NCBI RefSeq assembly: GCF_029510815.1
Contig: NZ_CP120360.1
Coordinates: 868,001 to 932,000, forward strand
Direction: 5' to 3'
Length of the DNA: 64,000 bases
Source of the DNA: Janibacter sp. DB-40
GTDB lineage: Bacteria > Actinomycetota > Actinomycetes > Actinomycetales > Dermatophilaceae
Made by a program: the position numbers and the translations under genes
In this document: positions 21,024 through 30,114 of the stretch, one piece after another
How positions within the stretch are numbered: position 1 is the stretch's first letter
Layout of the letters: each line of letters opens with the position of its first letter
The notes under the pieces: generated by a model
Told to the model about the DNA's origin: nothing
The model's input: the letters and a program-made list of their open reading frames with translations, nothing else
Databases searched by the model: none

Positions 21024-22480
21024 TGGAGGAGGTCCTCGAGCCCGCCACCCCTGTCGTCGAGGCGATCTTCGGCGCCGTCGCGCTGCCCGTGCTGATCTAC
21101 TTCCTGCTGATCAACACCTCCTACCTCGTGCTCGTCGTCGCCGCGGCCCTGGAGTTTCGTCGCTCCACCCGGCAGCTGCCCTTCGCCGGGCGCGAGGAGC
21201 TCCTCGGCTCCGGACTGGTGCCGGGGGTCAGCGTCGTCACCTCGATGTACAACGAGGAGGTGGGGATCAAGGTCGCCACGCAGTCGATGCTCGCCCTGCA
21301 CTACCCGCGGCACGAGGTGATCGTCGTCGACGACGGCAGCAGCGACGGTGGCTTCGAGGTTCTGCGTGCTGCCTTCGACCTCGTCGAGGTGCCCCGACGG
21401 ATGCCCACGGACGTGGCGGTGCGCGAGGTCGCGACCTCCGTGCACGTACCGCGCAACGGCCGGACGCGACTGACCGTGGTGCGCAAGCCGAACTCCGGCC
21501 GCTCCGACTCCCTCAACGTCGGGGTCAACTTCGCCACCCAGGACCTCGTGGTCTTCGTCGACTCCGACTCCGTCCTCGATCCGGACGCCCTCCTGGCGGT
21601 GGCGCGACCCTTCGCAGAGGACCCCGTGCGCATGGTCGCCGGCGGAGGGGTGATCCGCGCCGTCAACGGGTGCAGCGTCCGTGGTGGCCGCGTCACCGAG
21701 GTGCGGATGTCGACGAGCTGGCTGGCGCGCATCCAGGTCGTGGAGTACCTGCGTGCCTTCCACCTCGGTCGCTGCGGCTGGTCGCGCCTGAAGTCACTCA
21801 TCCTCATCAGTGGCGCCTTCGGGGTCTTCCGCCGGGACGTGCTCGTCGAGGTCGGTGGGCTCGATCCGGGGAGCATCGGCGAGGACTTCGAGCTGGTCAT
21901 GCGGGTGCACCGGCACATGCGCCGCACCGGCCGTGACTACCGCGTCCAGTTCATCACCGAGCCGATCTGCTGGACCGAGGTCCCCGAGACGACGGCGGTG
22001 CTGCGCAAGCAGCGGCGGCGCTGGCACCGTGGTCTGTGGGAGACGCTGTGGGCCTACCGTTCGATGCTGCTCAACCCGCGCTACGGGCGCGTCGGCCTCA
22101 TCGCGGTGCCCTACTACTGGCTCTTCGAGCTCATCGCCCCCGCCCTGGAGCTGTTCGGGCTGGTCCTCGTCGTCGTGGGCTGGCTCCTCGGGGTCGTGGA
22201 CATGGGGTACTTCCTGCTCTTCATGGCCGTGGCCTACGGCTACGCCATGCTCGTGACCCTGGCGGCCATGACCGTCGAGGAGCTCAGCTTCCACAAGTAC
22301 CCGCGGTGGCGTGACCTGGTGAGCACCGCCGCCTCCGCCGTCGTGGAGAACCTCGGCTACCGACAGGCGACCGCGATCTGGCGCCTCGAGGGATGGGCGC
22401 AGAGCCTGGCCGGCCGCAAGCAGGAGTGGGGCACGATGACCCGCACCGGATTCGACACCGCGGACCGGTCGGACGGATGA
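21023..22480 (+). CDS. Processive family-2 glycosyltransferase, membrane-bound
   Basis: This 485-residue protein is of the cellulose/poly-GlcNAc/hyaluronan synthase type. It has an N-terminal membrane helix (about 12-42) and a GT-A catalytic domain with VSVVTSMYNEE (about 72-82), VVDDGSSDGG, the metal-binding FVDSDS (near 177), GEDFEL (near 285) and the processive signature QRRRW (near 329-333). Two to three C-terminal helices follow (about 370-425). It would polymerise a sugar nucleotide and export the chain. ATG 21023 overlaps the upstream stop; GTG 21020 is possible. It is coupled to the kinase gene by ATGA. The sugar is unknown. Confidence 0.88.
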   Translation: MEEVLEPATPVVEAIFGAVALPVLIYFLLINTSYLVLVVAAALEFRRSTRQLPFAGREELLGSGLVPGVSVVTSMYNEEVGIKVATQSMLALHYPRHEVIVVDDGSSDGGFEVLRAAFDLVEVPRRMPTDVAVREVATSVHVPRNGRTRLTVVRKPNSGRSDSLNVGVNFATQDLVVFVDSDSVLDPDALLAVARPFAEDPVRMVAGGGVIRAVNGCSVRGGRVTEVRMSTSWLARIQVVEYLRAFHLGRCGWSRLKSLILISGAFGVFRRDVLVEVGGLDPGSIGEDFELVMRVHRHMRRTGRDYRVQFITEPICWTEVPETTAVLRKQRRRWHRGLWETLWAYRSMLLNPRYGRVGLIAVPYYWLFELIAPALELFGLVLVVVGWLLGVVDMGYFLLFMAVAYGYAMLVTLAAMTVEELSFHKYPRWRDLVSTAASAVVENLGYRQATAIWRLEGWAQSLAGRKQEWGTMTRTGFDTADRSDG

Positions 22481-24459
22481 GCCCACGCAACACCGTCGCC
22501 CGTGTCCTCGAGCGCCTCGTCTCCCTGGTGTCCCTGGTCATCCTGCTGATCTCGCTGCTCTCGGTCGCCTCGATCCTGGTCATCCAGCACGAGGTGAGCC
22601 AGTCCACGAGCACGATCAGCCCGCTCGTCGACCGCAGCGCGCGGATGCGGATCGAGGCCACCGAGGCCCACGCCAACTACCGCGCCTACCTGCTGACCGA
22701 GGAGCCGCAGTTCCTCGAGCGGTACCGGGAGGCCAAGGCGACCTTCACGCAGGGACAGCGCGAGCTGCTCGAGGCGTCCGCCAGGGCGGGTGTCGAGGAG
22801 GAGCTGACCAAGACCTTCGTGGAGGCCGGGAGCCGCTGGTTCGAGGTGGCCGACGAGGACATCGCGACCGGCGCCGACGCGCGGACGCAGGCGCTGGGCC
22901 CCAACGCCAGCGCCTTCGACCAGCTGACCGACGCGCACGACTCCCTCGTGCAGGACATCGCCGAGGCCCGCCAGGACCGCCGCGACCGCTACAGCACGGC
23001 CATGAACGGCGCGGTGGTGGTCATGGGGCTGGCCACGCTGATCGCCCTGGCGGTCACCGTCCAGCAGAGCCGCCGCGCACTCGCTCGTCTGGCGCGCCCC
23101 CTCCAGGCCCTGCAGCAGGTCGTCGCCCGGCACCAGCGGGGCGCCGTGGACGAGCGCGCGGACACGACCCGCGGCGCAGACGAGGTCGTCGAGCTGGCCA
23201 GCGCCTTCAACTCCCTCGCCAGCGCCAACGCGAGGATGCAGCGCGAGCGCGAGCACCGACTCGACCTCTACCGCATCACCGGGCGCCTGCCGACGGTGCT
23301 GGGCTCGAGGGAGGGAGGCTGGGACCTGGCCTGCGAGCAGCTCGGGGCCGGCATCGGGGCGGACTCGACATCGGTCTACCGGCTCGTGGGTGAGGACGTC
23401 GCCGCGCTCATGGGCAGCTGGGACACCTCCGGTGCCGACTTCCCGCGCGCCGTGCAGGAGCTCGCCATCCCGGGGCTGTCCCGGATGCTCTCCGACCTGC
23501 CCATCCTGCGGGCGCGGACCCGCGCCGAGATCGAGGCCACCTTCCCGGAGGAGCTGCAGGAGGTGGCCCGCCGCCGGTCGCTGGAGGGCTGGGTCCTGCT
23601 GCCGATGTGCTTCCAGGACGAGGCCGTCGGGGCCTTGTCCGTGGTCACCAGCGAGCCGCACGAGTGGGACGAGGCGGAGATCCAGGCCATGGAGCGGGTC
23701 GCCGAGTACGCGGCGCACACCCTCGTCGAGCAGCGCTACGTCGCCTCGCTGGAGGATCTCGACCAGCAGAAGTCGACCTTCATGGCGACGACGAGCCACG
23801 AGCTGCGTACCCCGCTGACCTCGATCGCGGGGTACCTCGAGCTCCTCGAGGACGGTGACTACGGCCGGCTGAGTGAGCCGCAGGCGCGGGCGCTGGACGT
23901 GATCGCCCGCAACGTGGAGCGGCTGCGCAGCCTCATCGACGACCTCCTCCTGCTCAACCGGCTGGACAGCGGTGAGGCCAACACCCAGCGCCGGGTCCAC
24001 GACATCGCCCACAGCACGGCACGAGTGGTCGAGCAGCTGGCTCCCGTGGCCACCGCCGCCGAGGTCGACCTCGTCCTCGAGCAGCCCGAGGCCCCCGTCC
24101 GGGCGCGTGTCGACCCGGCGCAGATCGAGCGCGCGATCGGCAACCTCGTCAGCAACGCGGTGAAGTTCACCCCTGCCGGGGGAGTCGTGCGCCTGACGAC
24201 CGGGGTCCACGGTGACGAGGTGCGCATCGTCTGTGCGGACACGGGGATGGGGATCCCTGCCGCGGACCAGGAGCGGCTCTTCACGCGGTTTTTCCGCGCG
24301 AGCAACGCCCAGCAGGGGCAGGTCCCCGGCACGGGGCTCGGGCTGGTCATCGTCGAGTCCATCGCCGCAGCGCACTGCGGCCGTGTCGACCTCGCCTCGA
24401 CCGAGGGGGAGGGCACCACGGTCACCCTGACCCTCCCGCTCGCGCCGCGCGAGGGATGA
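22477..24459 (+). CDS. Sensor histidine kinase (CHASE3-like, HAMP, GAF, HisKA, HATPase)
   Basis: This is a 660-residue membrane kinase. Helix 1 (about 15-38) is followed by a periplasm-facing CHASE3-like helical domain (about 40-175, with RIEATEAHANYRAYLL), helix 2 (about 178-198), HAMP (about 200-255) and a GAF domain (about 265-420). HisKA carries the phospho-histidine H441 in TSHELRTPL, and the ATPase domain has NLVSNAVKFT, DTGMGI and GTGLGL. ATG 22477 overlaps the glycosyltransferase stop by four bases. It is the obvious phosphodonor for the receiver at the start of the cassette. A hairpin repeat follows seven bases after the stop. Confidence 0.93.
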   Translation: MSPRNTVARVLERLVSLVSLVILLISLLSVASILVIQHEVSQSTSTISPLVDRSARMRIEATEAHANYRAYLLTEEPQFLERYREAKATFTQGQRELLEASARAGVEEELTKTFVEAGSRWFEVADEDIATGADARTQALGPNASAFDQLTDAHDSLVQDIAEARQDRRDRYSTAMNGAVVVMGLATLIALAVTVQQSRRALARLARPLQALQQVVARHQRGAVDERADTTRGADEVVELASAFNSLASANARMQREREHRLDLYRITGRLPTVLGSREGGWDLACEQLGAGIGADSTSVYRLVGEDVAALMGSWDTSGADFPRAVQELAIPGLSRMLSDLPILRARTRAEIEATFPEELQEVARRRSLEGWVLLPMCFQDEAVGALSVVTSEPHEWDEAEIQAMERVAEYAAHTLVEQRYVASLEDLDQQKSTFMATTSHELRTPLTSIAGYLELLEDGDYGRLSEPQARALDVIARNVERLRSLIDDLLLLNRLDSGEANTQRRVHDIAHSTARVVEQLAPVATAAEVDLVLEQPEAPVRARVDPAQIERAIGNLVSNAVKFTPAGGVVRLTTGVHGDEVRIVCADTGMGIPAADQERLFTRFFRASNAQQGQVPGTGLGLVIVESIAAAHCGRVDLASTEGEGTTVTLTLPLAPREG

Positions 24460-24466
24460 TGCCCGT

Positions 24467-24528
24467 GATCAGGTGGTCGACTGGTGCGAGAAGACCGCGT
24501 CGATGCCGCACGAGGTGACCACCTGATC
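24467..24528. repeat. Interspersed hairpin repeat, copy 3
   Basis: This third copy of the family seen at 6479 and 6585 ends in a perfect GATCAGGTGGTC/GACCACCTGATC inverted pair. The inner sequence has diverged (AAGACCGCGTCGATGC in the loop), while the terminal arms are kept. It lies between the kinase gene and the convergent GNAT gene, so it could serve as a two-way terminator. Confidence 0.8.
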
Positions 24529-24553
24529 CGGTACGACTCGTGCGAAGGGGGAG

Positions 24554-25120
24554 TCAGTCCGCCTCGTCGTCCGCGGACCGGTCCAGGTGCAGGCGCATCT
24601 CAGGAAAGCTGACGTCGGTGAAGCCGAAGCGCTCGTACATCGCCCGGCCCTCCTCGGTGGCGTTGAGCGAGATCACGCCGACGTCGGTCTCCTCGGTGAA
24701 CCACTCGAGCAGTGCCTCGACCGTCGCCCGGGTGAAGCCGAGCCGCCGGTGCCGGGGGAAGGTCGCGACGTTGGAGATCCGGCCGCCGTCGTCCGAGCCG
24801 AAGGGGGAGGGCATCAGGGGGACGACCTGCCCCATCGCGCACGAGACGACGGTGCCGTTGGCCTCGGCCACGACGATGCACACCCTCGGGTCGGACAGGC
24901 GCAGCTGGATCCAGCGGGAGGCGTCCTGCTGCCAGCCGATGTCGAGGACCTCGTCGGAGGAGACCCCCATGGCCTCGAACATCAACGCGCGCAGGGCGAT
25001 GATCGTCGCGATGTCACCCTGGACGGCCGGGCGGATCACCGAGCCCTCCACCGGGCCCGGGACCGGCTCCCTTCGGCGGTCCCGTCCGGGGCGTCGGGGG
25101 ATGCGGGAGGAGCGAGCCAT
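24554..25120 (-). CDS. GNAT-family N-acetyltransferase
   Basis: This 188-residue protein has a GNAT acetyltransferase domain from about residue 28. Visible are [20 protein letters not shown], the acetyl-CoA-binding region ([23 protein letters not shown], which resembles the R/QxxGxG/A loop) and the C-terminal [15 protein letters not shown]. The substrate is unknown. ATG 25120 gives a Pro/Arg-rich N-terminus; GTG 25039, next to the start of the domain, is an alternative. It is convergent with the kinase gene and divergent from rpmE. It interrupts the rho-rpmE-prfA order known from other actinobacteria. Confidence 0.85.
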   Translation of the reverse strand: MARSSRIPRRPGRDRRREPVPGPVEGSVIRPAVQGDIATIIALRALMFEAMGVSSDEVLDIGWQQDASRWIQLRLSDPRVCIVVAEANGTVVSCAMGQVVPLMPSPFGSDDGGRISNVATFPRHRRLGFTRATVEALLEWFTEETDVGVISLNATEEGRAMYERFGFTDVSFPEMRLHLDRSADDEAD

Positions 25121-25349
25121 GTCCCCATCCTGCCGCACGCCCGGCCTCGTTTCCGGGCGCCTCCGGTGCGGCGCCCGGGGTGCGGGAGGAACATCCACCC
25201 CCGCGCCGGTGTTTTGTCCGGTGTGCCGGCAATCTGGCACAATGCAACGTCGGTCCGGTTCACGACGAGCGGCACCAAGGCCGCAGCTGGACGGTCCCAA
25301 CGAGGGGCACAGCGTCGACCCGGACACATCCAGACTCAAGGAGCACCAC

Positions 25350-25565
25350 GTGCAGAAGGACATCCACCCCGCGTACGAGGCGACCACCGTCACGTGCACC
25401 TGCGGCGCCACCTTCACCACCCGCAGCACCAAGGCCGACCACGAGATCCGCGCCGAGGTGTGCAGCAACTGCCACCCGTTCTACACCGGCAAGCAGAAGA
25501 TCATGGACACCGGTGGCCGCGTGGCCCGCTTCCAGAAGCGTTACGGCCAGAAGGCCTCCAAGTAG
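25350..25565 (+). CDS. rpmE: 50S ribosomal protein L31
   Basis: This 71-residue ribosomal protein is of the zinc-binding type. CTCGATF (residues 16-18 region) and [13 protein letters not shown] supply the cysteines. It begins GTG 25350 (protein [10 protein letters not shown]), with AAGGAG upstream. Such zinc-containing L31 is usually the housekeeping form. It is followed by a good terminator and lies between rho and prfA as in mycobacteria. Confidence 0.97.
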   Translation: MQKDIHPAYEATTVTCTCGATFTTRSTKADHEIRAEVCSNCHPFYTGKQKIMDTGGRVARFQKRYGQKASK

Positions 25566-25572
25566 CTCCCAC

Positions 25573-25616
25573 GATGCGCCGGTCAGCCCGCTCGGGCTGG
25601 CCGGCGCATCTGTGTT
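25573..25616 (+). terminator. Terminator hairpin after rpmE
   Basis: A 17-bp stem (GATGCGCCGGTCAGCCC with GGGCTGGCCGGCGCATC, one G-T pair) around CGCTC-like loop bases is followed by TGTGTTT, a modest T-rich tail. Confidence 0.8.
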
Positions 25617-25620
25617 TCCA

Positions 25621-25746
25621 CCGGCCCACCCCCTTCGCAACTGCTTAGGCTCTTGCGAGAACCCGGCCCACCCCCTTCGCAACTGCTTAGGCTCCTGCGA
25701 GAACCCGGCCCACCCCCTTCGCAACTGCTTAGGCTCCTGCGTCACA
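25621..25746. repeat. Three tandem copies of a 42-bp repeat upstream of prfA
   Basis: The period is exactly 42 (starts 25621, 25663 and 25705). Each unit has CACCCCCTTCGCAACTGCTT followed by AGGCTC and CTGCG or TTGCG. The core CGCAACTGCTTAGGCTC is the same as in the five-copy array before rho, in the same orientation, but the linkers differ. The array ends three bases before the GGAGG ribosome site of prfA. Confidence 0.92.
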
Positions 25747-25758
25747 CCGGAGGTCCAC

Positions 25759-26840
<1,082 letters not shown>

Positions 26841-26844
<4 letters not shown>

Positions 26845-27737
26845 CCTCGCTCCGGACGGAGGTGGACCAGGCGGTCGCCGTCCTCACCGGGGCGGACGTG
26901 CCCTCGCCGCGGGCGGACGCGCTGCTGCTGGCCGCCCACGCCATCGGGGCCGACCGCTCCGAGATCGAGCGCCGGATGGTCCTCGGCGGCGGGGTCGAGC
27001 CGGACGAGCTGCGGCGCCTGCGCGCACTCGTGGCCGAGCGGGCCGCCCGGGTGCCCCTGCAGCACCTCACCGGTACCGCCCCCTTCCGCCGTCTGGAGCT
27101 GCAGGTCGGGCCGGGGGTCTTCGTCCCCCGCCCCGAGACCGAGGCCGTCGTCGACCTCGCCCTCCAGGGGCTGGTCGGGCCGGGCGGTACGGACGGGACC
27201 AGCACGCCGACCGTCGTGGATCTGTGCACCGGCTCGGGGGCGCTCGCGCTCGCCGTCGCCGACGAGGTCCCCGGCGCGCACGTGACCGCCGTGGAGGTGA
27301 GCGAGCTCGCCCTGGCGTGGGCGGCACGCAACATCGAGGTCACCGGCCTGGCCGTCGACCTGGTCGCCGCGGACGCCACCACCCCGGCCGCCGGCGTGCC
27401 GGAGCTGGCCGGGCTCGTCGGCCGCGTTGACCTCGTCGTGAGCAACCCGCCCTACATCCCTGCCGGGATGGTCCCGCTCGAGCCCGAGGTCGCCGAGCAC
27501 GACCCCGCGGTCGCCCTGTACGGCGGGAGCGAGGACGGTCTGGCGATCCCGCTCGCGGTGGCCGCCACCGCCGCGGCCCTGCTGCGCCCCGGTGGTCTGC
27601 TCGTGATGGAGCACGCCGACTCCCAGGGGCAGACCCTGCCCCGCGCGCTCGCCGCCACGGGGGAGTGGGTCGACGTCGTCGACCACCCCGACCTGTCCGG
27701 CCGCCCCCGCGCGACCGTCGCCCGCCGCGCTCCCTGA
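26841..27737 (+). CDS. prmC: Release factor glutamine methyltransferase
   Basis: This 298-residue SAM-dependent enzyme methylates the GGQ glutamine of RF1/RF2. The N-terminal helical domain binds the release factor (about 1-85). The methyltransferase domain has [16 protein letters not shown] (about 127-142) and the catalytic NPPY near 202. GTG 26841 overlaps the prfA stop (GTGA). It is followed by the hairpin at 27756-27799. Confidence 0.95.
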
Positions 27738-27755
27738 CACCGACGAGCGCGGACA

Positions 27756-27799
27756 CGACGAAGGGGGTCCGGCACCCAGGTGCCGGACCCCCTTCGTCG
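27756..27799. terminator. Bidirectional terminator hairpin between prmC and a convergent small gene
   Basis: The near-perfect 20-bp arm GACGAAGGGGGTCCGGCACC is inverted across a tiny loop. It lies after prmC (plus) and 12 bases beyond the stop of the 24-codon gene on the minus strand, so it can end both. Each arm carries the CGAAGGGGG motif that recurs through the window. There is no T-run. Confidence 0.8.
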
Positions 27800-27811
27800 G
27801 TGTCGAGGACG

Positions 27812-27886
27812 TCAGAGGATGAACATCAGCAAAGCGATGATCAGCAAAACTCCCACGATCGTCCAGATGAGGCTCGAACCACGCAT
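27812..27886 (-). CDS. 24-residue hydrophobic membrane peptide
   Basis: This very small gene encodes MRGSSLIWTIVGVLLIIALL plus MFIL, a single membrane helix with a short basic N-terminus. A near-perfect ribosome site (GAAGGAGGA) lies about six bases upstream of the ATG at 27886, and the gene ends in front of a terminator hairpin, so it looks like a real transcription unit. Similar tiny hydrophobic proteins occur in actinobacterial genomes from general knowledge, mostly without known role. It could be a membrane-protein modulator or a toxin-like peptide. Confidence 0.75.
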   Translation of the reverse strand: MRGSSLIWTIVGVLLIIALLMFIL

Positions 27887-27999
27887 GTGTTCCTCCTTCG
27901 TTCACGGCACCTTGCCTAACGAGCGTCAATCTACCCACGACGGCAGCCGCCATGCGCCAACGGACACGAGGCAAATCCGGCGTGTCCCAGTGCGGGTCA

Positions 28000-28005
28000 T
28001 AAGGT
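28000..28005 (+). promoter_or_regulatory. Putative -10 box (TAAGGT) for tsaC
   Basis: TAAGGT ends seven bases before the ATG at 28013, placing the transcription start at or next to the start codon. GGAGG in between is too close to the ATG (two bases) to act as a ribosome site, supporting a leaderless mRNA. Confidence 0.5.
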
Positions 28006-28012
28006 GGAGGGC

Positions 28013-28813
28013 ATGAGTCCCGTCGTCGATGCCACCACCGACCGCGACGCGAGCATCGAGGCCTGCGTCGACGCGGTGCGCCGTGGCGAGGTCGTGGTCA
28101 TCCCCACCGACACCGTGTACGGGATCGGGGCCGACGCCTTCGACCCCGCCGCCGTCGCCGACGTCCTGGCCGCGAAGGGGAGGGGCCGGGAGATGCCCCC
28201 GCCGGTCCTCGTCCCCGACACCCGCACCGTCGACGGCCTCGCGCGCGACGTCCCGGAGCAGGCCCGCCGCCTCGTCGACGCGCTGTGGCCCGGCCCCCTG
28301 ACCCTCGTGCTGTGGGCCCAGCCCTCCCTCCACTGGGACCTCGGCGAGACCGGCGGCACGGTCGCCCTGCGCATGCCCGACGACGAGGTCGCGCTGGCCG
28401 TGCTCCGCGAGACCGGCCCGCTCGCGGTCACCAGCGCCAACCGCACCGGCGAGCCGGCCGCGACCACCGTCACCGACGCCGCCGTCCAGCTCGGCCCGAG
28501 CGTCGCCGTCTACGTCGACGGCGGCCCACGCGCCACGGTCGAGCCGTCGACGATCATCGACTGCACCGGGGAGTACCCGCAGGTGCTGCGCCAGGGCTCG
28601 ATCGACCGCGCCCGCCTCGAGGAGGTGCTCGGTGCCGACTTCGACACGGCGCCGGTCGCCCCCTTCGCCCCTGACGAGGCACCGCCCGGGTCCGCCGACG
28701 CACCCCCGGCCGAAGAGTGGAACAATCCCCAGCGTGCAGACCCGGCCGAGCCGGCCGGGAGCGAGACCCCCACCCACACGTCCACCGACACGGAGGCCAG
28801 CGATGACCGATGA
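28013..28813 (+). CDS. tsaC: L-threonylcarbamoyladenylate synthase
   Basis: This 266-residue protein of the YrdC/Sua5 family makes threonylcarbamoyl-AMP for the t6A37 modification of ANN-reading tRNAs. The core (about 8-205) shows VIPTDTVYGIGADAF, LWPGPLTLVLW and SANRTGEPAATTV. A Pro/Ala/Thr-rich tail (about 215-266) follows instead of a true Sua5 domain and looks disordered. The end overlaps glyA by 11 bases in another frame, so glyA translation is coupled. The same neighbour order (prmC, then this gene) is known from mycobacteria. Confidence 0.93.
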   Translation: MSPVVDATTDRDASIEACVDAVRRGEVVVIPTDTVYGIGADAFDPAAVADVLAAKGRGREMPPPVLVPDTRTVDGLARDVPEQARRLVDALWPGPLTLVLWAQPSLHWDLGETGGTVALRMPDDEVALAVLRETGPLAVTSANRTGEPAATTVTDAAVQLGPSVAVYVDGGPRATVEPSTIIDCTGEYPQVLRQGSIDRARLEEVLGADFDTAPVAPFAPDEAPPGSADAPPAEEWNNPQRADPAEPAGSETPTHTSTDTEASDDR

Positions 28814-30080
28814 CACCTTCTACGGATCCGACTTCGGTGCGCTGCGTGCCTTCGACCCCGAGATCGCCGGTGTGCTCACCAGCGAGCTCGACCGGATCCG
28901 TGGCGGCCTGCAGCTCATCGCCAGCGAGAACATCTCCTCCCCGGAGGTGCTCACCTCCCTCGGCTCGACGCTGAGCAACAAGTACGCCGAGGGCTACCCG
29001 GGCCGGCGTTACTACGGGGGCTGCTCCGAGGTCGACAAGGCCGAGGTGCTGGCGATCGAGCGCTGCAAGAGCCTGCTCGGCGCCGACCACGCCAACGTCC
29101 AGGCCCACTCCGGCGCCAGCGCCAACCAGGCCGTCTACGGTGCCTTCCTCGCCCCGGGCGAGAAGATCCTGGCGATGTCGCTGCCGCACGGCGGGCACCT
29201 GACCCACGGCACCAAGGTCTCCTTCTCCGGCAAGTGGTTCGACGCGGTCCACTACGGCGTCCACCCCGAGACCGAGGACGTCGACTACGACGAGATGGAG
29301 CGCCTGGCCAAGGAGCACCGCCCCAAGGTCATCTGCTCGGGCGGCTCCGCGATCCCGCGCCTGATCGACTTCGAGCGCATCCGCGCGATCTGCGACGAGG
29401 TCGGGGCGATCATGTGGGTCGACGCTGCGCACTTCATCGGCCTCGTCGCCGGCCAGGCCATCCCGAGCCCCGTGCCGTACGCCGACGTCGTCACCTTCAC
29501 CACGCACAAGGTGCTGCGCGGGCCGCGCTCCGGCGCGCTCGTGTGCAAGGAGGAGCACGCCAAGGCGCTCGACAAGGCGATCTTCCCGATGATGCAGGGC
29601 GGCCCGCAGATGCACACGATCGCGGCCAAGGCGGTCAACTTCAAGGAGTGCGCCACCCCCGCCTACCAGGAGTACGCGAAGTCCGTCATCGAGAACGCCA
29701 AGGTCCTCGCCGACGAGCTCGGCCAGCGCGGCATCCGCCCGACGACCGGCGGCACGGACACCCACCTCGCGCTGCTGGACCTGCAGGGCGTGGAGGTGAC
29801 CGGCAAGGACGCCGAGGCCCGGTGCGACGCGGCCGGCATCACGCTGAACAAGAACGCCATCCCCAACGACCCGCAGAAGCCCTCGATCGCCTCCGGCGTG
29901 CGCGTCGGCACGCCGTGCGTGACCACGCAGGGGATGGGCACGGACCAGATGGTCACCATCGCCGAGCTGATCCACACGGCCGTGACGAAGGGGGATGCCG
30001 ACCCCGACCACGAGGTCTCCCGTCAGGTGCGGGGCACCGTCACCGACCTCGTGACGCAGTTCCCGGCCTACCCCCGCTGA
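28803..30080 (+). CDS. glyA: Serine hydroxymethyltransferase
   Basis: This 425-residue PLP enzyme interconverts serine and glycine with tetrahydrofolate, feeding one-carbon metabolism. The PLP-binding lysine is in TFTTHKVLRGPRSG (near residue 237). EGYPGRRYYGGC and WVDAAHFIGLVAG are conserved parts; the second reads AHFIG where many homologues have AHIAG. ATG 28803 lies inside the end of tsaC. This gene is an addition relative to the mycobacterial order between tsaC and wecA. Confidence 0.96.
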   Translation: MTDDTFYGSDFGALRAFDPEIAGVLTSELDRIRGGLQLIASENISSPEVLTSLGSTLSNKYAEGYPGRRYYGGCSEVDKAEVLAIERCKSLLGADHANVQAHSGASANQAVYGAFLAPGEKILAMSLPHGGHLTHGTKVSFSGKWFDAVHYGVHPETEDVDYDEMERLAKEHRPKVICSGGSAIPRLIDFERIRAICDEVGAIMWVDAAHFIGLVAGQAIPSPVPYADVVTFTTHKVLRGPRSGALVCKEEHAKALDKAIFPMMQGGPQMHTIAAKAVNFKECATPAYQEYAKSVIENAKVLADELGQRGIRPTTGGTDTHLALLDLQGVEVTGKDAEARCDAAGITLNKNAIPNDPQKPSIASGVRVGTPCVTTQGMGTDQMVTIAELIHTAVTKGDADPDHEVSRQVRGTVTDLVTQFPAYPR

Positions 30081-30114
30081 TCCGCCCGGTCACCGGCGCA
30101 GGCGGAGGCAGCAG

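Noticed and set aside
25180..25758. An N-terminal extension of prfA through the repeat array
   Set aside because: The extension overlaps rpmE in another frame and encodes the tandem repeat; RF1 proteins start at the GTG with the GGAGG site.
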